Position numbers and translations under genes: made by a program
Notes under the pieces: model-generated
Seen by the model: the letters and a program-made list of their open reading frames with translations, nothing else
Told to the model about the DNA's origin: nothing
The model's database searches: none
In this document: positions 16,781-24,866 of the stretch, one piece after another
How positions within the stretch are numbered: position 1 is the stretch's first letter
How the letters are laid out: every line of letters begins with the position of its first letter
Origin: Collinsella aerofaciens
GTDB lineage: Bacteria; Actinomycetota; Coriobacteriia; Coriobacteriales; Coriobacteriaceae
Reading direction: 5' to 3'
Assembly: GCF_005844325.1 (NCBI RefSeq)
Contig: NZ_SPFY01000020.1
Location: 1 to 40,017, forward strand
DNA length: 40,017 nt

Positions 16781-17791
16781 CTAGATCGAGGTGGAGTCGA
16801 GCCAGTTGAGCTTGCACTCGAGAATGCGCTGCTCGCCGGGTTCGCTGCTTCCGTCAAGTAGGGCGAGCAGCATCTCGGCTGCTTCGCGACCTTCTTGGTC
16901 GACGGGCTCGATGATGGTGGAGACGGTCGGTGTGGTGAGATTAGTCCAGTCTTCGCAGTTGAGTCCCAAAAGGCCGATTTGCTGCGGAAGCAGATGGGCC
17001 ATTGGCTGGAGGGCCTTGTAGACACGGGGAAGTGCCCACTGATTTTGCACGAAGATAAGGGTTCGCTTGGCGGGATTGAACTTGAATTTAAAGTATTCGG
17101 TGAGCTCGTTGATTGACGGCTTGTTGTGATCGATGGGAATCGCTTTGTAGAGCTGCCCGTTCGCTGCCAGCGCCTCGGCATACCCCTGAAAACGCTCCAT
17201 GCGGGTGCGCATTTCGGTCATGTTGGCGGCAATGGAAAAGAAATCTTCGTAGCCGGCGTCGAGGAGTGCCTGTGTGGCGTTGTACACGCCGTCGTAAAGG
17301 TTGGTTTTGATCCAGCTGGTACCTGGGCTATAGATGGCCGCATCGAAAAAGACGACCGGCTTGCCGGCGCGTCTAATGCGGTCATGCACGGCTTTGAAGT
17401 TTGCCGTGGGCTGGATGATAAAGCCATCGACGCCCAGCGAGAGCATCTTGTCGACGTACATGAGCTCGGTCTCGGGGTTAAAGTTGCTCGTGCAAACGAC
17501 CGTCTGGTAGCCCGCGGGGAGCATGACCTGCTCCATGCCATTGAGAACGAGCCCCGCCCATTTGTTGGTGTTATCCAAAATGATGATGGCAATGACGTGG
17601 GTTTGCTTGCCGGTGAGCGTCTGCGCTTGGGCGTTGGGAACGTATCCGAGTTCCTTAATGACGCGCGCGATTTTGTTCTGCGTCTTCTCGCTAAGCTTTT
17701 CTCGTTTGTCGTTGAGGTAATACGAGACGCTTGCCGTCGAGGTTCCCGCCTCTCGAGCGACGTCTGCGATCGTAACGCGCTGTTTTGCCAC
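16781..17791 (-). CDS. LacI-family transcriptional regulator (sugar operon)
   Basis: 336 residues. The N-terminal helix-turn-helix is TIADVAREAGTSTASVSYYLNDK, with hinge helix QAQTLTGKQ, followed by a periplasmic-binding-protein-like effector domain (IAIIILDNTNKWAG...). The start is taken as GTG 17791 because GGAAGGAG lies 7 bases upstream and the protein then begins AKQRVTIADVA like its family; an ATG at 17827 would add 12 residues without a ribosome site. It is divergent from the PTS/transketolase operon at 18207 and is the likely repressor of that operon. Effector unknown, presumably a sugar phosphate or the sugar itself. Confidence 0.92.
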   Translation of the reverse strand: MAKQRVTIADVAREAGTSTASVSYYLNDKREKLSEKTQNKIARVIKELGYVPNAQAQTLTGKQTHVIAIIILDNTNKWAGLVLNGMEQVMLPAGYQTVVCTSNFNPETELMYVDKMLSLGVDGFIIQPTANFKAVHDRIRRAGKPVVFFDAAIYSPGTSWIKTNLYDGVYNATQALLDAGYEDFFSIAANMTEMRTRMERFQGYAEALAANGQLYKAIPIDHNKPSINELTEYFKFKFNPAKRTLIFVQNQWALPRVYKALQPMAHLLPQQIGLLGLNCEDWTNLTTPTVSTIIEPVDQEGREAAEMLLALLDGSSEPGEQRILECKLNWLDSTSI

Positions 17792-18013
17792 AGCGACTCC
17801 TTCCGACAGATGAGCATTTTCCAACATGATGACTTTGAGTCTTGGTGAAGGATACGCTTCGGTGAGCGGCTTTTTCCTTTCATATGAGTATGCAACAAAT
17901 GCGGCATACGGGTGGGGTCGAAATTTGTGACCGGCATGCGCATCTGCCGTCTACCGAGAAAATCAAATACTTCTTGACTTTTGAAATCGAGGGCAAAATC
18001 GCAGGATTCATTT

Positions 18014-18046
18014 TTGGTTAAACGCATAACTAAATCGCATAACCAA
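18014..18046 (+). promoter_or_regulatory. Candidate operator of the sugar operon
   Basis: Inverted repeat TTGGTTA (18014-18020) and TAACCAA (18040-18046), with an internal direct repeat CGCATAAC (18023-18030, 18036-18043). GTTA-AACGCA-TAAC has the central CG common to LacI-family operators. It lies in the 415-base divergent gap 17792-18206. A TTGACT at 17974 and a TATATT at 18101 are possible promoter parts, but no good pair was found. The rest of the gap shows nothing recognisable. Confidence 0.45.
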
Positions 18047-18206
18047 CGCTCTGACCTGCGCGTTTACCGAAATAAACTGGCATTAAGAAAAACGAGCACC
18101 TATATTGTTCTTGTCGAAAAGACAGCAAGTCCAAACGGCAGGGGATGCTCCGGAGGCCTCCGCAAACGGTGTCTTGCGCACGCAACTCTATGAAAAGAGG
18201 GAAGCA

Positions 18207-19679
18207 ATGAAGATCGTAGGCGTTGCCGCCTGTACTGTTGGTATTGCCCACACGTATATGGCCCAGAAGGCGATTCAGGATGAATGCGCCGCCCGTGGCA
18301 TCGAGTGCAAGGTCGAGGCTCAGGGTGGCCTGGGTATCGAGAATGAGCTCACGCAGGAAGACGTGGACTCCGCCGACCTGGTCCTGGAGTCCGTCGACGT
18401 GGGTGTCGAGAACGAGGACCGTTTTGAGCAGAAGATGGCCGAGGGCAAGTTCCTCAAGGTCGGTACTTCCGATGTGATCGCCGATCCGGTCAAGATCATC
18501 GACCAGGCTGTTGAGATTATCAAGGCGACGGGCGGTACCGTTGACGCGCCCAAGGCCGAGGCCAAGGCAGAGAAGAAGGCCGTCTCCGCTGCCCCGCAGG
18601 CCCCGACACCGGCGTCCAAGCAGTCTATCTTTGCCGATCCGGGTAAGACGCTGCTCAATGCATTCAATACCGGCGTTTCCTATTTTATCCCCATCGTCGT
18701 TATCGGCGGCGTGTTCCTCGCCTTCTCGCTGGCATCCGGTACCGCCGGCGCCAACGGCATGGAGGTTACGAACCCGCTGATGGTGAGTCTTAACACCATC
18801 GGCATGGCCGGCATCTCCATGATGATCCCGGTGCTTGCGGCATACATCGCCTACTCGATGGCTGGCAAGCCCGCGCTCGCCCCCGGTTTTGTCCTGGGCT
18901 ACCTGGTCAACAACGCAGTCGTTACCCCTAACGGCAACAGCGTTTCGACCGGCTTCTTGGGCGCCATGATCATGGCGGTCATCTGCGGCTACTTTGTCCG
19001 CTGGATGAAGACCTGGAAGGTCAACAACACCATCCAGACCATCATGCCCATCCTGATCATCCCGATTCTGACCTCGCTTGTCCTGGGCATGGCCTATATC
19101 TACATCCTGGCCACGCCGCTTGGCTTTGTGATGGACTGGCTCACCGGCGTGCTCGGCAGCCTGCAGGGCGGTTCCGCAGTTGTCCTGGGTCTGGTCATTG
19201 GCGTTATGACCGCCTTCGATATGGGCGGCCCCATCAACAAGACCGCTTCGACCTTTACCATGGCCATCATGGCCTCCGGCATCTATGGCCCCAACGGCAT
19301 GTTCCGCGTCGCCGTCGCCATTCCCCCGATTGCCTGCGGCCTTGCTGCGCTCATCGCCAAGAACAAGTTCGATGACGCCGATCGCCAGATGGGTATCTCC
19401 GCACTGTTCATGGGCTGCATCGGCATTACCGAGGGCGCTATCCCCTTCGCGGTCAAGGACCTTGGCCACACCCTGCCCGGCATCTGCATCGGCTCTGCCG
19501 TGGGCGCGGCGCTCGCCGCCTTCCAGGGTATCGACTGCTACGTCCCGCACGGTGGCTTTATCGTCGCCCTTGCCACCAACAACGTCGCGCTGTTCTGCCT
19601 GGACATCGTGATTGGCGCCGTGGTCGCCGCTGCAATCCTGATTGCCATGAAGCCCACGCTCGACAAGCAGGCCAAGTAA
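18207..19679 (+). CDS. PTS fructose-type transporter, EIIBC component
   Basis: 490 residues. Takes up a sugar while phosphorylating it. Residues 1-105 are EIIB of the fructose type: MKIVGVAACTVGIAHTYMA with phosphocysteine Cys9. Residues about 106-140 are an Ala/Lys/Pro-rich linker. Residues about 141-490 are EIIC with eight or more membrane segments; FDMGGPINKTASTF and EGAIPFAVKD are the sugar-site motifs of the fructose EIIC family. EIIA is separate, at the far end of the operon. Start ATG 18207 has AGAGGGAAG just upstream. Fructose-like EIICs act on fructose, mannose derivatives, tagatose and others, so the sugar is not fixed. First gene of the operon opposite the LacI regulator. Confidence 0.92.
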   Translation: MKIVGVAACTVGIAHTYMAQKAIQDECAARGIECKVEAQGGLGIENELTQEDVDSADLVLESVDVGVENEDRFEQKMAEGKFLKVGTSDVIADPVKIIDQAVEIIKATGGTVDAPKAEAKAEKKAVSAAPQAPTPASKQSIFADPGKTLLNAFNTGVSYFIPIVVIGGVFLAFSLASGTAGANGMEVTNPLMVSLNTIGMAGISMMIPVLAAYIAYSMAGKPALAPGFVLGYLVNNAVVTPNGNSVSTGFLGAMIMAVICGYFVRWMKTWKVNNTIQTIMPILIIPILTSLVLGMAYIYILATPLGFVMDWLTGVLGSLQGGSAVVLGLVIGVMTAFDMGGPINKTASTFTMAIMASGIYGPNGMFRVAVAIPPIACGLAALIAKNKFDDADRQMGISALFMGCIGITEGAIPFAVKDLGHTLPGICIGSAVGAALAAFQGIDCYVPHGGFIVALATNNVALFCLDIVIGAVVAAAILIAMKPTLDKQAK

Positions 19680-19694
19680 ACCTTTAAGGACTCC

Positions 19695-19730
19695 GGTTGT
19701 GCGGAGGGATGGATTTGACTCCGCACAACC
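19695..19730 (+). promoter_or_regulatory. Stable hairpin between EIIBC and gatZ-like genes
   Basis: Perfect 12-bp stem GGTTGTGCGGAG / CTCCGCACAACC (19695-19706, 19719-19730) with a 12-base loop and no T run. Within an operon this could stabilise or process the message so that membrane and soluble enzymes are made at different levels. Confidence 0.6.
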
Positions 19731-19823
19731 GCCCCTACACAACAAAATCCATCCGTACTGATAGGGCCCACATCTGGGTCCCAGGGAACTTTTGTCAAAA
19801 ATCCTCTGGAGAAGGAGAACAAA

Positions 19824-21098
19824 ATGTCCAACCTCACCATCCGCCAGGCCGTTCAGGGCATGCTCAAACTGCAGGATAGCGGCGATCACGCAACCATGGT
19901 CGGCATTGGCCCCATGAGCCCCAACCTGATTCAGGCCGTGTTCGAGCTTGCCAAGGACGAGGATTTCCCGCCCATGTTTATCGCCAGCCGCAACCAGGTC
20001 GATATGGACGAGATGGGCGCCGGCTACGTCAACGGTTGGGACCAGACGCGCTTTGCCGCCGACATCAAGAAGGTCGCCGACGAGGTGGGTTACACCGGTC
20101 CGTACTACCTGTGCCGAGATCACGGCGGTCCGTGGCAGCGCGACGAGGAGCGTAACGCTCACCTGCCCGAGGACGAGGCCATGGAGCTCGCCCGCAAGTC
20201 CTTCGTCGCCGACATGGAGGCAGGCTTTGACCTGCTGATGGTCGACCCCACCAAGGATCCCTATCAGATCGGCAAGGTTATTCCGCTCGACGTGGTGCTT
20301 CGCCGCACGATCGATCTTATCGACTACCTTGAGCAGTACCGTCGCGAGCATAACCTGCCCGAGGTCGCCTATGAGGTCGGTACCGAGGAGACCAATGGCG
20401 GCTTGACCTCTACCGATAAGTACGAGGAGTTCATTTCTCAGCTGCAGCCCGAGCTCGAGAAGCGCGGCTGCCCCATGCCCACCTTTATCGTCGGCCAGAC
20501 CGGCACCCTTACCCGCTGGACGGAGCAGGTCGGTCACTACAACTTCAAGAACGCCCGCGAGCTTGCCGATATGGCCAAGCGCTATGGCGTGGGCCTGAAG
20601 GAGCACAACGCCGACTATCTGGACGACGCGACGCTGCTCGAGCACATCCCGGCACACGTGACCGCCTCCAACGTCGCTCCGCAGTATGGCACCGAGGAGA
20701 CCCGCGCCTACCTCAAGCTCTGCGCCACCGAGCAGATCCTGGTCGACAACGGTCTGTGCGATGACCCCTCTGACCTGTATCACACGCTGCTGGTCAAGGC
20801 TATCAAGACCGAGCGCTGGCGCAAGTGGATGACTGGCGACGACGTCAACCTGCAGGTCGATGACATCCTTGCCGACGATGAGCTCAGCCTGAAGATCCTG
20901 GATGTCTCCGGCCACTATGCGTTCAACGATCCCGAGGTCAAGGAGCAGGTCGAGAAGCTCTATCGCAACCTCGCTGCCCAAGACATCGACGGCAAGCGCT
21001 TTGTGATCGAGCACATCAAGCGCCCGATCAAGCAGTACGTCGTCGGTCTTAACCTCAAGGGCGTCACGAGCCGCATCGAGGCCGCTCTTGCCGAGTAA
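19824..21098 (+). CDS. GatZ/KbaZ-like protein (tagatose-bisphosphate aldolase non-catalytic subunit family)
   Basis: 424 residues, full family length. Family marks include GIGPMSPNLIQAVFELAKDEDFPPMFIASRNQVD at the start, CRDHGGPWQRDEER near 97-110, GFDLLMVDPTKDP near 133-146 and YEVGTEETNGGLT near 187-199. In E. coli GatZ and KbaZ assist the class II aldolases GatY and KbaY. No GatY/KbaY gene is in this operon or elsewhere in the window. Some members of this family have been described as fructose-6-phosphate 4-epimerases, which would make the protein an enzyme by itself and would fit the transaldolase and transketolase genes that follow. Start ATG 19824 has AAGGAG upstream. Family sure, reaction inferred. 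Confidence 0.88.
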   Translation: MSNLTIRQAVQGMLKLQDSGDHATMVGIGPMSPNLIQAVFELAKDEDFPPMFIASRNQVDMDEMGAGYVNGWDQTRFAADIKKVADEVGYTGPYYLCRDHGGPWQRDEERNAHLPEDEAMELARKSFVADMEAGFDLLMVDPTKDPYQIGKVIPLDVVLRRTIDLIDYLEQYRREHNLPEVAYEVGTEETNGGLTSTDKYEEFISQLQPELEKRGCPMPTFIVGQTGTLTRWTEQVGHYNFKNARELADMAKRYGVGLKEHNADYLDDATLLEHIPAHVTASNVAPQYGTEETRAYLKLCATEQILVDNGLCDDPSDLYHTLLVKAIKTERWRKWMTGDDVNLQVDDILADDELSLKILDVSGHYAFNDPEVKEQVEKLYRNLAAQDIDGKRFVIEHIKRPIKQYVVGLNLKGVTSRIEAALAE

Positions 21099-21117
21099 GT
21101 AGCTTTTCCTACGCGAC

Positions 21118-21153
21118 GCCGGGCCTGGGGCATGTCCCAGCTGCAGGCCCGGC
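21118..21153 (+). repeat. GC-rich hairpin after gatZ-like gene
   Basis: GCCGGGCCTG (21118-21127) pairs with CAGGCCCGGC (21144-21153), and CTGGG/CCCAG continues the stem inward. No T run. It lies directly before a second hairpin. Confidence 0.6.
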
Positions 21154-21155
21154 AC

Positions 21156-21186
21156 ATGGGACAAAGGGGCAGTCCCTTTGTCCCAT
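21156..21186 (+). repeat. GGGACAAAGGG palindrome, dispersed repeat family B
   Basis: Perfect 13-bp stem (21156-21168 with 21174-21186) and five-base loop GCAGT. The sequence GACAAAGGGGCAGTCCCTTT is closely related to palindromes at 27929-27963 and 39903-39933. TTCTTTT follows, so it may also attenuate transcription inside the operon. Confidence 0.75.
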
Positions 21187-21222
21187 TCTTTTGAGTTTTA
21201 GCTTCCTTTGAAGGGGTTCACC

Positions 21223-21906
21223 ATGAAGTTCTTTATCGATACCGCCAATCTGGACGAGATTGCCGAGGCCAAGAGCTGGGGCTGCCTGGCCGGTGTTACC
21301 ACCAACCCGTCCCTGTACGCCAAGACCGGCGGCAAGCTTGCCGACTTTGAGCCGCATATGCTCAAGATTGCCGAGCTCTGCGAGGGCCTGCCCGTTTCCG
21401 CCGAGTCTACCGCTACCACTGCCGAGGGTATGATCGAGGAGGGCAAGCGCCTTGCCGCCCTCGCCCCCAACATCGTGGTCAAGCTTCCCGTGTGCGAGGC
21501 CGGCCTTGCCGCCTGCCGTGCGCTGGCCGATGCTGGCGTGCGCGTCAACATGACGCTCGTCTTCTCGCCGACGCAGGCCCTTATGGCCGCCAATGCCGGT
21601 GCTCGCTACATCAGCCCGTTTGTGGGGCGCTTCGATGACATCGCCGAGGACGGTATCTCGCAGCTCGACAATGTTGTGACTTGCATCAAGAACTATGACT
21701 GGACCGGCAAGAACGTCGACGACACCGTTGAGATCATCACCGCTTCGGTCCGCACGCCCAACCATGTGACCCAGGCGGCGCTGCTTGGTGCCGACATTGC
21801 GACCGTCCCCATGGCCGCTCTTAAGAAATGCTTGCATCACCCGCTGACCGACCAGGGCCTTGCCTCTTTTGAGGCTGATTGGCAGAAGGTCGTCGCTCAG
21901 GCTTAA
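21223..21906 (+). CDS. Transaldolase (small TalC/Tal type)
   Basis: 227 residues. Transfers a dihydroxyacetone unit between sugar phosphates. Begins MKFFIDTANLDEI; TTNPSL is the family motif, and the Schiff-base lysine is K87 in NIVVKLPV. Two positions that separate true transaldolases from fructose-6-phosphate aldolase point to transaldolase: Glu in PVSAES (FSA has Gln) and Phe in TLVFSPTQAL (FSA has Tyr). The phosphate site SPFVGRFDDI is present. Start ATG 21223 is the first Met of the family alignment, with GAAGGGG upstream; an in-frame codon at 21208 is not needed. Third gene of the sugar operon. Confidence 0.92.
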   Translation: MKFFIDTANLDEIAEAKSWGCLAGVTTNPSLYAKTGGKLADFEPHMLKIAELCEGLPVSAESTATTAEGMIEEGKRLAALAPNIVVKLPVCEAGLAACRALADAGVRVNMTLVFSPTQALMAANAGARYISPFVGRFDDIAEDGISQLDNVVTCIKNYDWTGKNVDDTVEIITASVRTPNHVTQAALLGADIATVPMAALKKCLHHPLTDQGLASFEADWQKVVAQA

Positions 21907-21969
21907 CGAGTGGATTGCCCCGGCATCGCGTCATCCGGTGCCGGGGTTGTTCTCAAGAGAGGAATTCGT

Positions 21970-22800
21970 ATGACCAACCAGGAGCTGGCGAAGGTCGCCA
22001 ATGAGGTCAGGAAGGGTGTCGTGACTGCGGTTCACGCGGCCAAGTCGGGACATCCGGGTGGATCGCTCGGTGCTGCCGACATCATGACGTATCTGTACTT
22101 TGAGGAAATGAATATCGATCCTGCTGACCCTCACAAGGCCGATCGCGATCGCTTTGTGCTCTCCAAGGGTCACGCGGCGCCGGGCCTGTATTCGGTGTTG
22201 GCAAATCGCGGCTATTTTCCCGTCGAAGAGCTCGAGACGCTCCGCCATATTGGCAGCCGACTGCAGGGCCATCCCAACATGAACGACACCCCGGGCATCG
22301 ATATGTCCACCGGATCGCTCGGTCAGGGTATCTCCGCCGCGGTTGGAATGGCACTCGCCGCAAAGCACTGGGGTGACAGCTACCGCGTCTACACGTTGCT
22401 GGGCGACGGCGAGTGCGAGGAGGGCCAGGTGTGGGAGGCGGCCATGTTTGCCGGCAACCATGCGCTCGACAATCTTGTTGCCGTCGTCGACCACAACGGC
22501 TTGCAGATTGACGGCACGATCGATGAGGTCAACTCGGCCATGCCGCTCGCTGACAAGTTCCGCGCCTTTAAGTGGCATGTGATCGAGCTAGCCGATGGCA
22601 ACGACATGACACAGATTGAGGCGGCTTTCGCCGAGGCTCGTGAGGTGACCGGCGTGCCCGTCGCTATCATCGCCGAGACGGTGAAGGGCAAAGGCGTCTC
22701 CTTTATGGAGAACCAGGTTGGCTGGCATGGCAAGGCGCCCAACGATGAACAGTTTGAGCAGGCCATGGCCGAGCTTGCGGCAGCAGGAGAGGAGCTCTAA
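21970..22800 (+). CDS. Transketolase, N-terminal (TPP-binding) subunit
   Basis: 276 residues, equal to the first third to half of a one-chain transketolase. The thiamine diphosphate motif GDGECEEGQVWEA...N runs to VVDHNGLQIDG, and SGHPGGSLGAADI and SKGHAAPGLY are the early catalytic loops. Start ATG 21970 has AGAGGAATT upstream. Its stop overlaps the start of the C-terminal subunit by one base (TAATG), so both halves are translated together and should form an alpha2-beta2 enzyme. Split transketolases of this kind are often part of special sugar pathways, for example apulose-4-phosphate transketolase. Confidence 0.94.
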   Translation: MTNQELAKVANEVRKGVVTAVHAAKSGHPGGSLGAADIMTYLYFEEMNIDPADPHKADRDRFVLSKGHAAPGLYSVLANRGYFPVEELETLRHIGSRLQGHPNMNDTPGIDMSTGSLGQGISAAVGMALAAKHWGDSYRVYTLLGDGECEEGQVWEAAMFAGNHALDNLVAVVDHNGLQIDGTIDEVNSAMPLADKFRAFKWHVIELADGNDMTQIEAAFAEAREVTGVPVAIIAETVKGKGVSFMENQVGWHGKAPNDEQFEQAMAELAAAGEEL

Positions 22801-23738
22801 TGGCAGAGGTCAAAAAAGTCGCCACGCGCGTAAGCTACGGCGAGGCGCTCGTCGAGCTGGGCAATGAGCACGATGACTTTGTAGTGCTCGATGCCGACCT
22901 GGCTGCCGCTACGCAGACGGGTAAGTTTAAGGCTGCGCACCCTGAGCGCTTCTACGATGCCGGCATTGCCGAGAGCAACTTGATGGGGCTCGCCGCCGGC
23001 ATTGCGACCACGGGCCACGTCGCCTTTGCGAGCACCTTTGCCATGTTCGCCGCCGGCCGCGCGTACGAACAAGTGCGTAATTCCATTGGCTATCCGCACC
23101 TCAACGTCAAAATCGGTGCCACGCATGCGGGTATCTCGGTCGGTGAAGACGGCGCCACGCATCAGTGCTGCGAGGACATCGCGCTCATGCGCACGATCCC
23201 GGGTATGACGGTAATCGTTCCCGCCGATGACATCGAGGCTCGCGCTTGCGTGCGCGCCGCCTATGAGTTTGAGGGACCGGTCTACATGCGCTTCGGACGC
23301 CTGGCAACGCCGGTCATTAACGATCACGAGGACTATGAGTTCAAGATTGGTCGCGGCGTGGTCGTGCGCGAGGGGTCCGATGTGACCATCATCGCTTGTG
23401 GCCTTATGGTCGCCGAGGCGCTTGAGGCTGCCGAGGCGCTCGCTGCCGATGGTATCGATGCCGAGGTCATCAATATGCACACGATCAAGCCGCTTGATGA
23501 GCGCCTGGTGGTTGCCAGCGCCAAGAAGACCGGTCGTGTGGTCACTGCCGAGGAGCATTCGATTATCGGTGGTCTTGGCGAGGCCGTGGCCTCGGTGCTC
23601 GCGGAGCAGCATCCGGTGCCGATGCGTCGCGTCGGCGTGCGCGATGTGTATGGCGAGTCCGGCCCTGCGGTCGATTTGCTGCACAAGTACGGTTTGGACG
23701 CCGACGGCATCGAAGCTGCGGTCAGGTCCGTGTTGTAA
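22800..23738 (+). CDS. Transketolase, C-terminal subunit
   Basis: 312 residues, the pyrimidine-binding and C-terminal domains. YGEALVELGNEHDDFVVLDADLAAAT opens the Pyr domain; the catalytic Glu that activates TPP is in IAESNLMGLAAG; GATHAGISVGEDGATHQ is the substrate loop. The C-terminal domain with INMHTIKPLDE and TAEEHSIIGGLGEAVA is complete. Coupled by TAATG to the N-terminal subunit, and followed 11 bases later by EIIA. Confidence 0.94.
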   Translation: MAEVKKVATRVSYGEALVELGNEHDDFVVLDADLAAATQTGKFKAAHPERFYDAGIAESNLMGLAAGIATTGHVAFASTFAMFAAGRAYEQVRNSIGYPHLNVKIGATHAGISVGEDGATHQCCEDIALMRTIPGMTVIVPADDIEARACVRAAYEFEGPVYMRFGRLATPVINDHEDYEFKIGRGVVVREGSDVTIIACGLMVAEALEAAEALAADGIDAEVINMHTIKPLDERLVVASAKKTGRVVTAEEHSIIGGLGEAVASVLAEQHPVPMRRVGVRDVYGESGPAVDLLHKYGLDADGIEAAVRSVL

Positions 23739-23749
23739 GGAAGGTTTCC

Positions 23750-24202
23750 ATGGGATTTGTATCTGCCAACCAAGTGACAATCGGGTATACCGCCGCCTCG
23801 CGCGAGGACGCCCTACATTATTTGTCCGAGCAGGCCATCGAGCTCGGCTTTGCCGATGACGCATCTGCCGTAGAGGCCGCCTTCATTGCTCGCGAGAACG
23901 AGGCCGAGACCGGCCTTGTCGCCGGTTTTGCCGTTCCGCATGCCAAAAGCGACGCGATCCACACGCCGGGCGTTGCCGTGCTTAAACTGACCGAGCCCGT
24001 TGAATGGCCGAGCTTCGATGGGGTGCCCGTCGATGTTGCGCTCGCGCTGTACGTGCCTGCCGGCGAGGCTGGAACCACGCATCTGCGCCTGCTCTCCAAG
24101 GCTGCCGTAATGCTGATGGACGCCGGCTTCCGCGACAAGGTGCGCGCGAGCACCGATCCCGTTGAGATTGCGGAGCTCATCAATAGCGGACTCGAAGACT
24201 AG
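23750..24202 (+). CDS. PTS fructose-type EIIA component
   Basis: 150 residues, PTS EIIA type 2. The phospho-histidine is His64 in GFAVPHAKSDAI. It passes phosphate from HPr to Cys9 of the EIIBC protein at 18207. Start ATG 23750 has AAGGAAGG upstream. Last gene of the operon and followed by a strong terminator at 24246. Having EIIBC first and EIIA last brackets the enzymes into a single uptake-and-use unit. Confidence 0.93.
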   Translation: MGFVSANQVTIGYTAASREDALHYLSEQAIELGFADDASAVEAAFIARENEAETGLVAGFAVPHAKSDAIHTPGVAVLKLTEPVEWPSFDGVPVDVALALYVPAGEAGTTHLRLLSKAAVMLMDAGFRDKVRASTDPVEIAELINSGLED

Positions 24203-24244
24203 AACGGTTATCCCGTTCAATCAATCGATCCTTCTCCAAGGAAA

Positions 24245-24283
24245 AGGGCCGCGACGCCATATAGGTGTCGCGGCCCTGTTTGC
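24245..24283 (+). terminator. Terminator of the sugar operon
   Basis: GGGCCGCGAC with GTCGCGGCCC plus further pairs, about 13 bp (24246-24257, 24264-24276), then TGTTTGCGTTT. Confidence 0.85.
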
Positions 24284-24332
24284 GTTTCCCCAGATAAAAC
24301 CTGCCAAAATAAACCTATCCCTTTTTGGCAGG
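24282..24332 (+). repeat. Dispersed repeat family A, copy 1
   Basis: Contains GATAAAACCTGCC followed by AAAATAAACCTATCCC and closes with TTTTTGGCAGG, giving a hairpin CCTGCCAAAA / TTTTTGGCAGG (24300-24309, 24322-24332). It sits directly after the operon terminator. Matching copies are at 24761, 27865 (reverse) and 30036. Confidence 0.85.
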
Positions 24333-24405
24333 CTAATCGTGAGTTATTTCACCGCAACTTAGGGCACGGTTAGGAAGTGTGCACCTTAAAGAGTGGAGCC
24401 CTTGA

Positions 24406-24576
24406 TTAGAGAGGTCGCGCTCATCTCTCTAAATGTTTCTCTAAAGAGAAGGTTGGTTAGAGAGATAGCATTAGGCAATCTAGCAGCGAATTCGATACAT
24501 CTCTCTTAATGTCTCTCTAAAACAAGGCGCTTATCTCTCTAAAGTTAGAGAGATAAGCGCCTTGTTTTAGAGAGAC
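24406..24576. repeat. Cluster of TTAGAGAGAT / ATCTCTCTAA motifs with 66-base palindrome
   Basis: About nine copies of a ten-base motif (TTAGAGAGAT or its complement, some with one change) lie in 170 bases, in both orientations. The last part, 24511-24576, is a perfect palindrome with 32-base arms and the two-base centre AG. The arms run motif, AAACAAGGCGCTTA, motif. No coding frame covers it. It lies between two same-direction copies of repeat family A, in the 690-base gene-free block 24203-24892. Confidence 0.85.
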
Positions 24577-24593
24577 GGAATGCCAAAATTCGT

Positions 24594-24744
24594 CCGTCAG
24601 CTACCATCTGCCAAAAATGACGGATAAAGGGCTCATCGAAGTAATGGGTTCATCGACGAGCCGCAACCGCCGCTATCGGAAGAAGTAGATGCAGCCGAAT
24701 TGCCCCTCTATCGTCTCTCGAAGTTTGATGGGTGCTAGAGGGGC
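24594..24744 (+). repeat. Two further hairpins in the gene-free block
   Basis: CCGTCA (24594-24599) pairs with TGACGG (24618-24623). GCCCCTCTA (24702-24710) pairs with TAGAGGGGC (24736-24744) across 25 bases. TGCCAAAA recurs at 24581 and 24609 as in repeat family A. No gene is seen. Confidence 0.5.
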
Positions 24745-24760
24745 GACTGCCTCGCGATAT

Positions 24761-24808
24761 TTTCCCAAGATAAAACCTGCCAAAACAAACCTGTCCCTTA
24801 TTGACAGG
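24761..24808 (+). repeat. Dispersed repeat family A, copy 2
   Basis: Same orientation as copy 1: GATAAAACCTGCC, then AAAACAAACCTGTCCC, then TTATTGACAGG. The closing arm has a change (GACAGG for GGCAGG), so the hairpin is weaker. Confidence 0.8.
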
Positions 24809-24866
24809 TCAGTTAACGCAGTCCAGGTTGAGCATATGTGCCCGGAGCCCGCGCAGCGCCGAGCAG

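Noticed and set aside
18030-21164. Open reverse-strand frame of more than 1000 codons opposite EIIBC and the GatZ-like gene
   Set aside because: It mirrors the codon bias of the forward genes in GC-rich DNA, has no family motif and no ribosome site; the forward genes are certain.
21223-21906. Fructose-6-phosphate aldolase (FSA) instead of transaldolase
   Set aside because: The Glu and Phe at the positions that separate the two groups point to transaldolase.
24406-24576. CRISPR array
   Set aside because: The repeated unit is only about ten bases, in both orientations and at irregular spacing, with no spacers of constant size and no cas genes.
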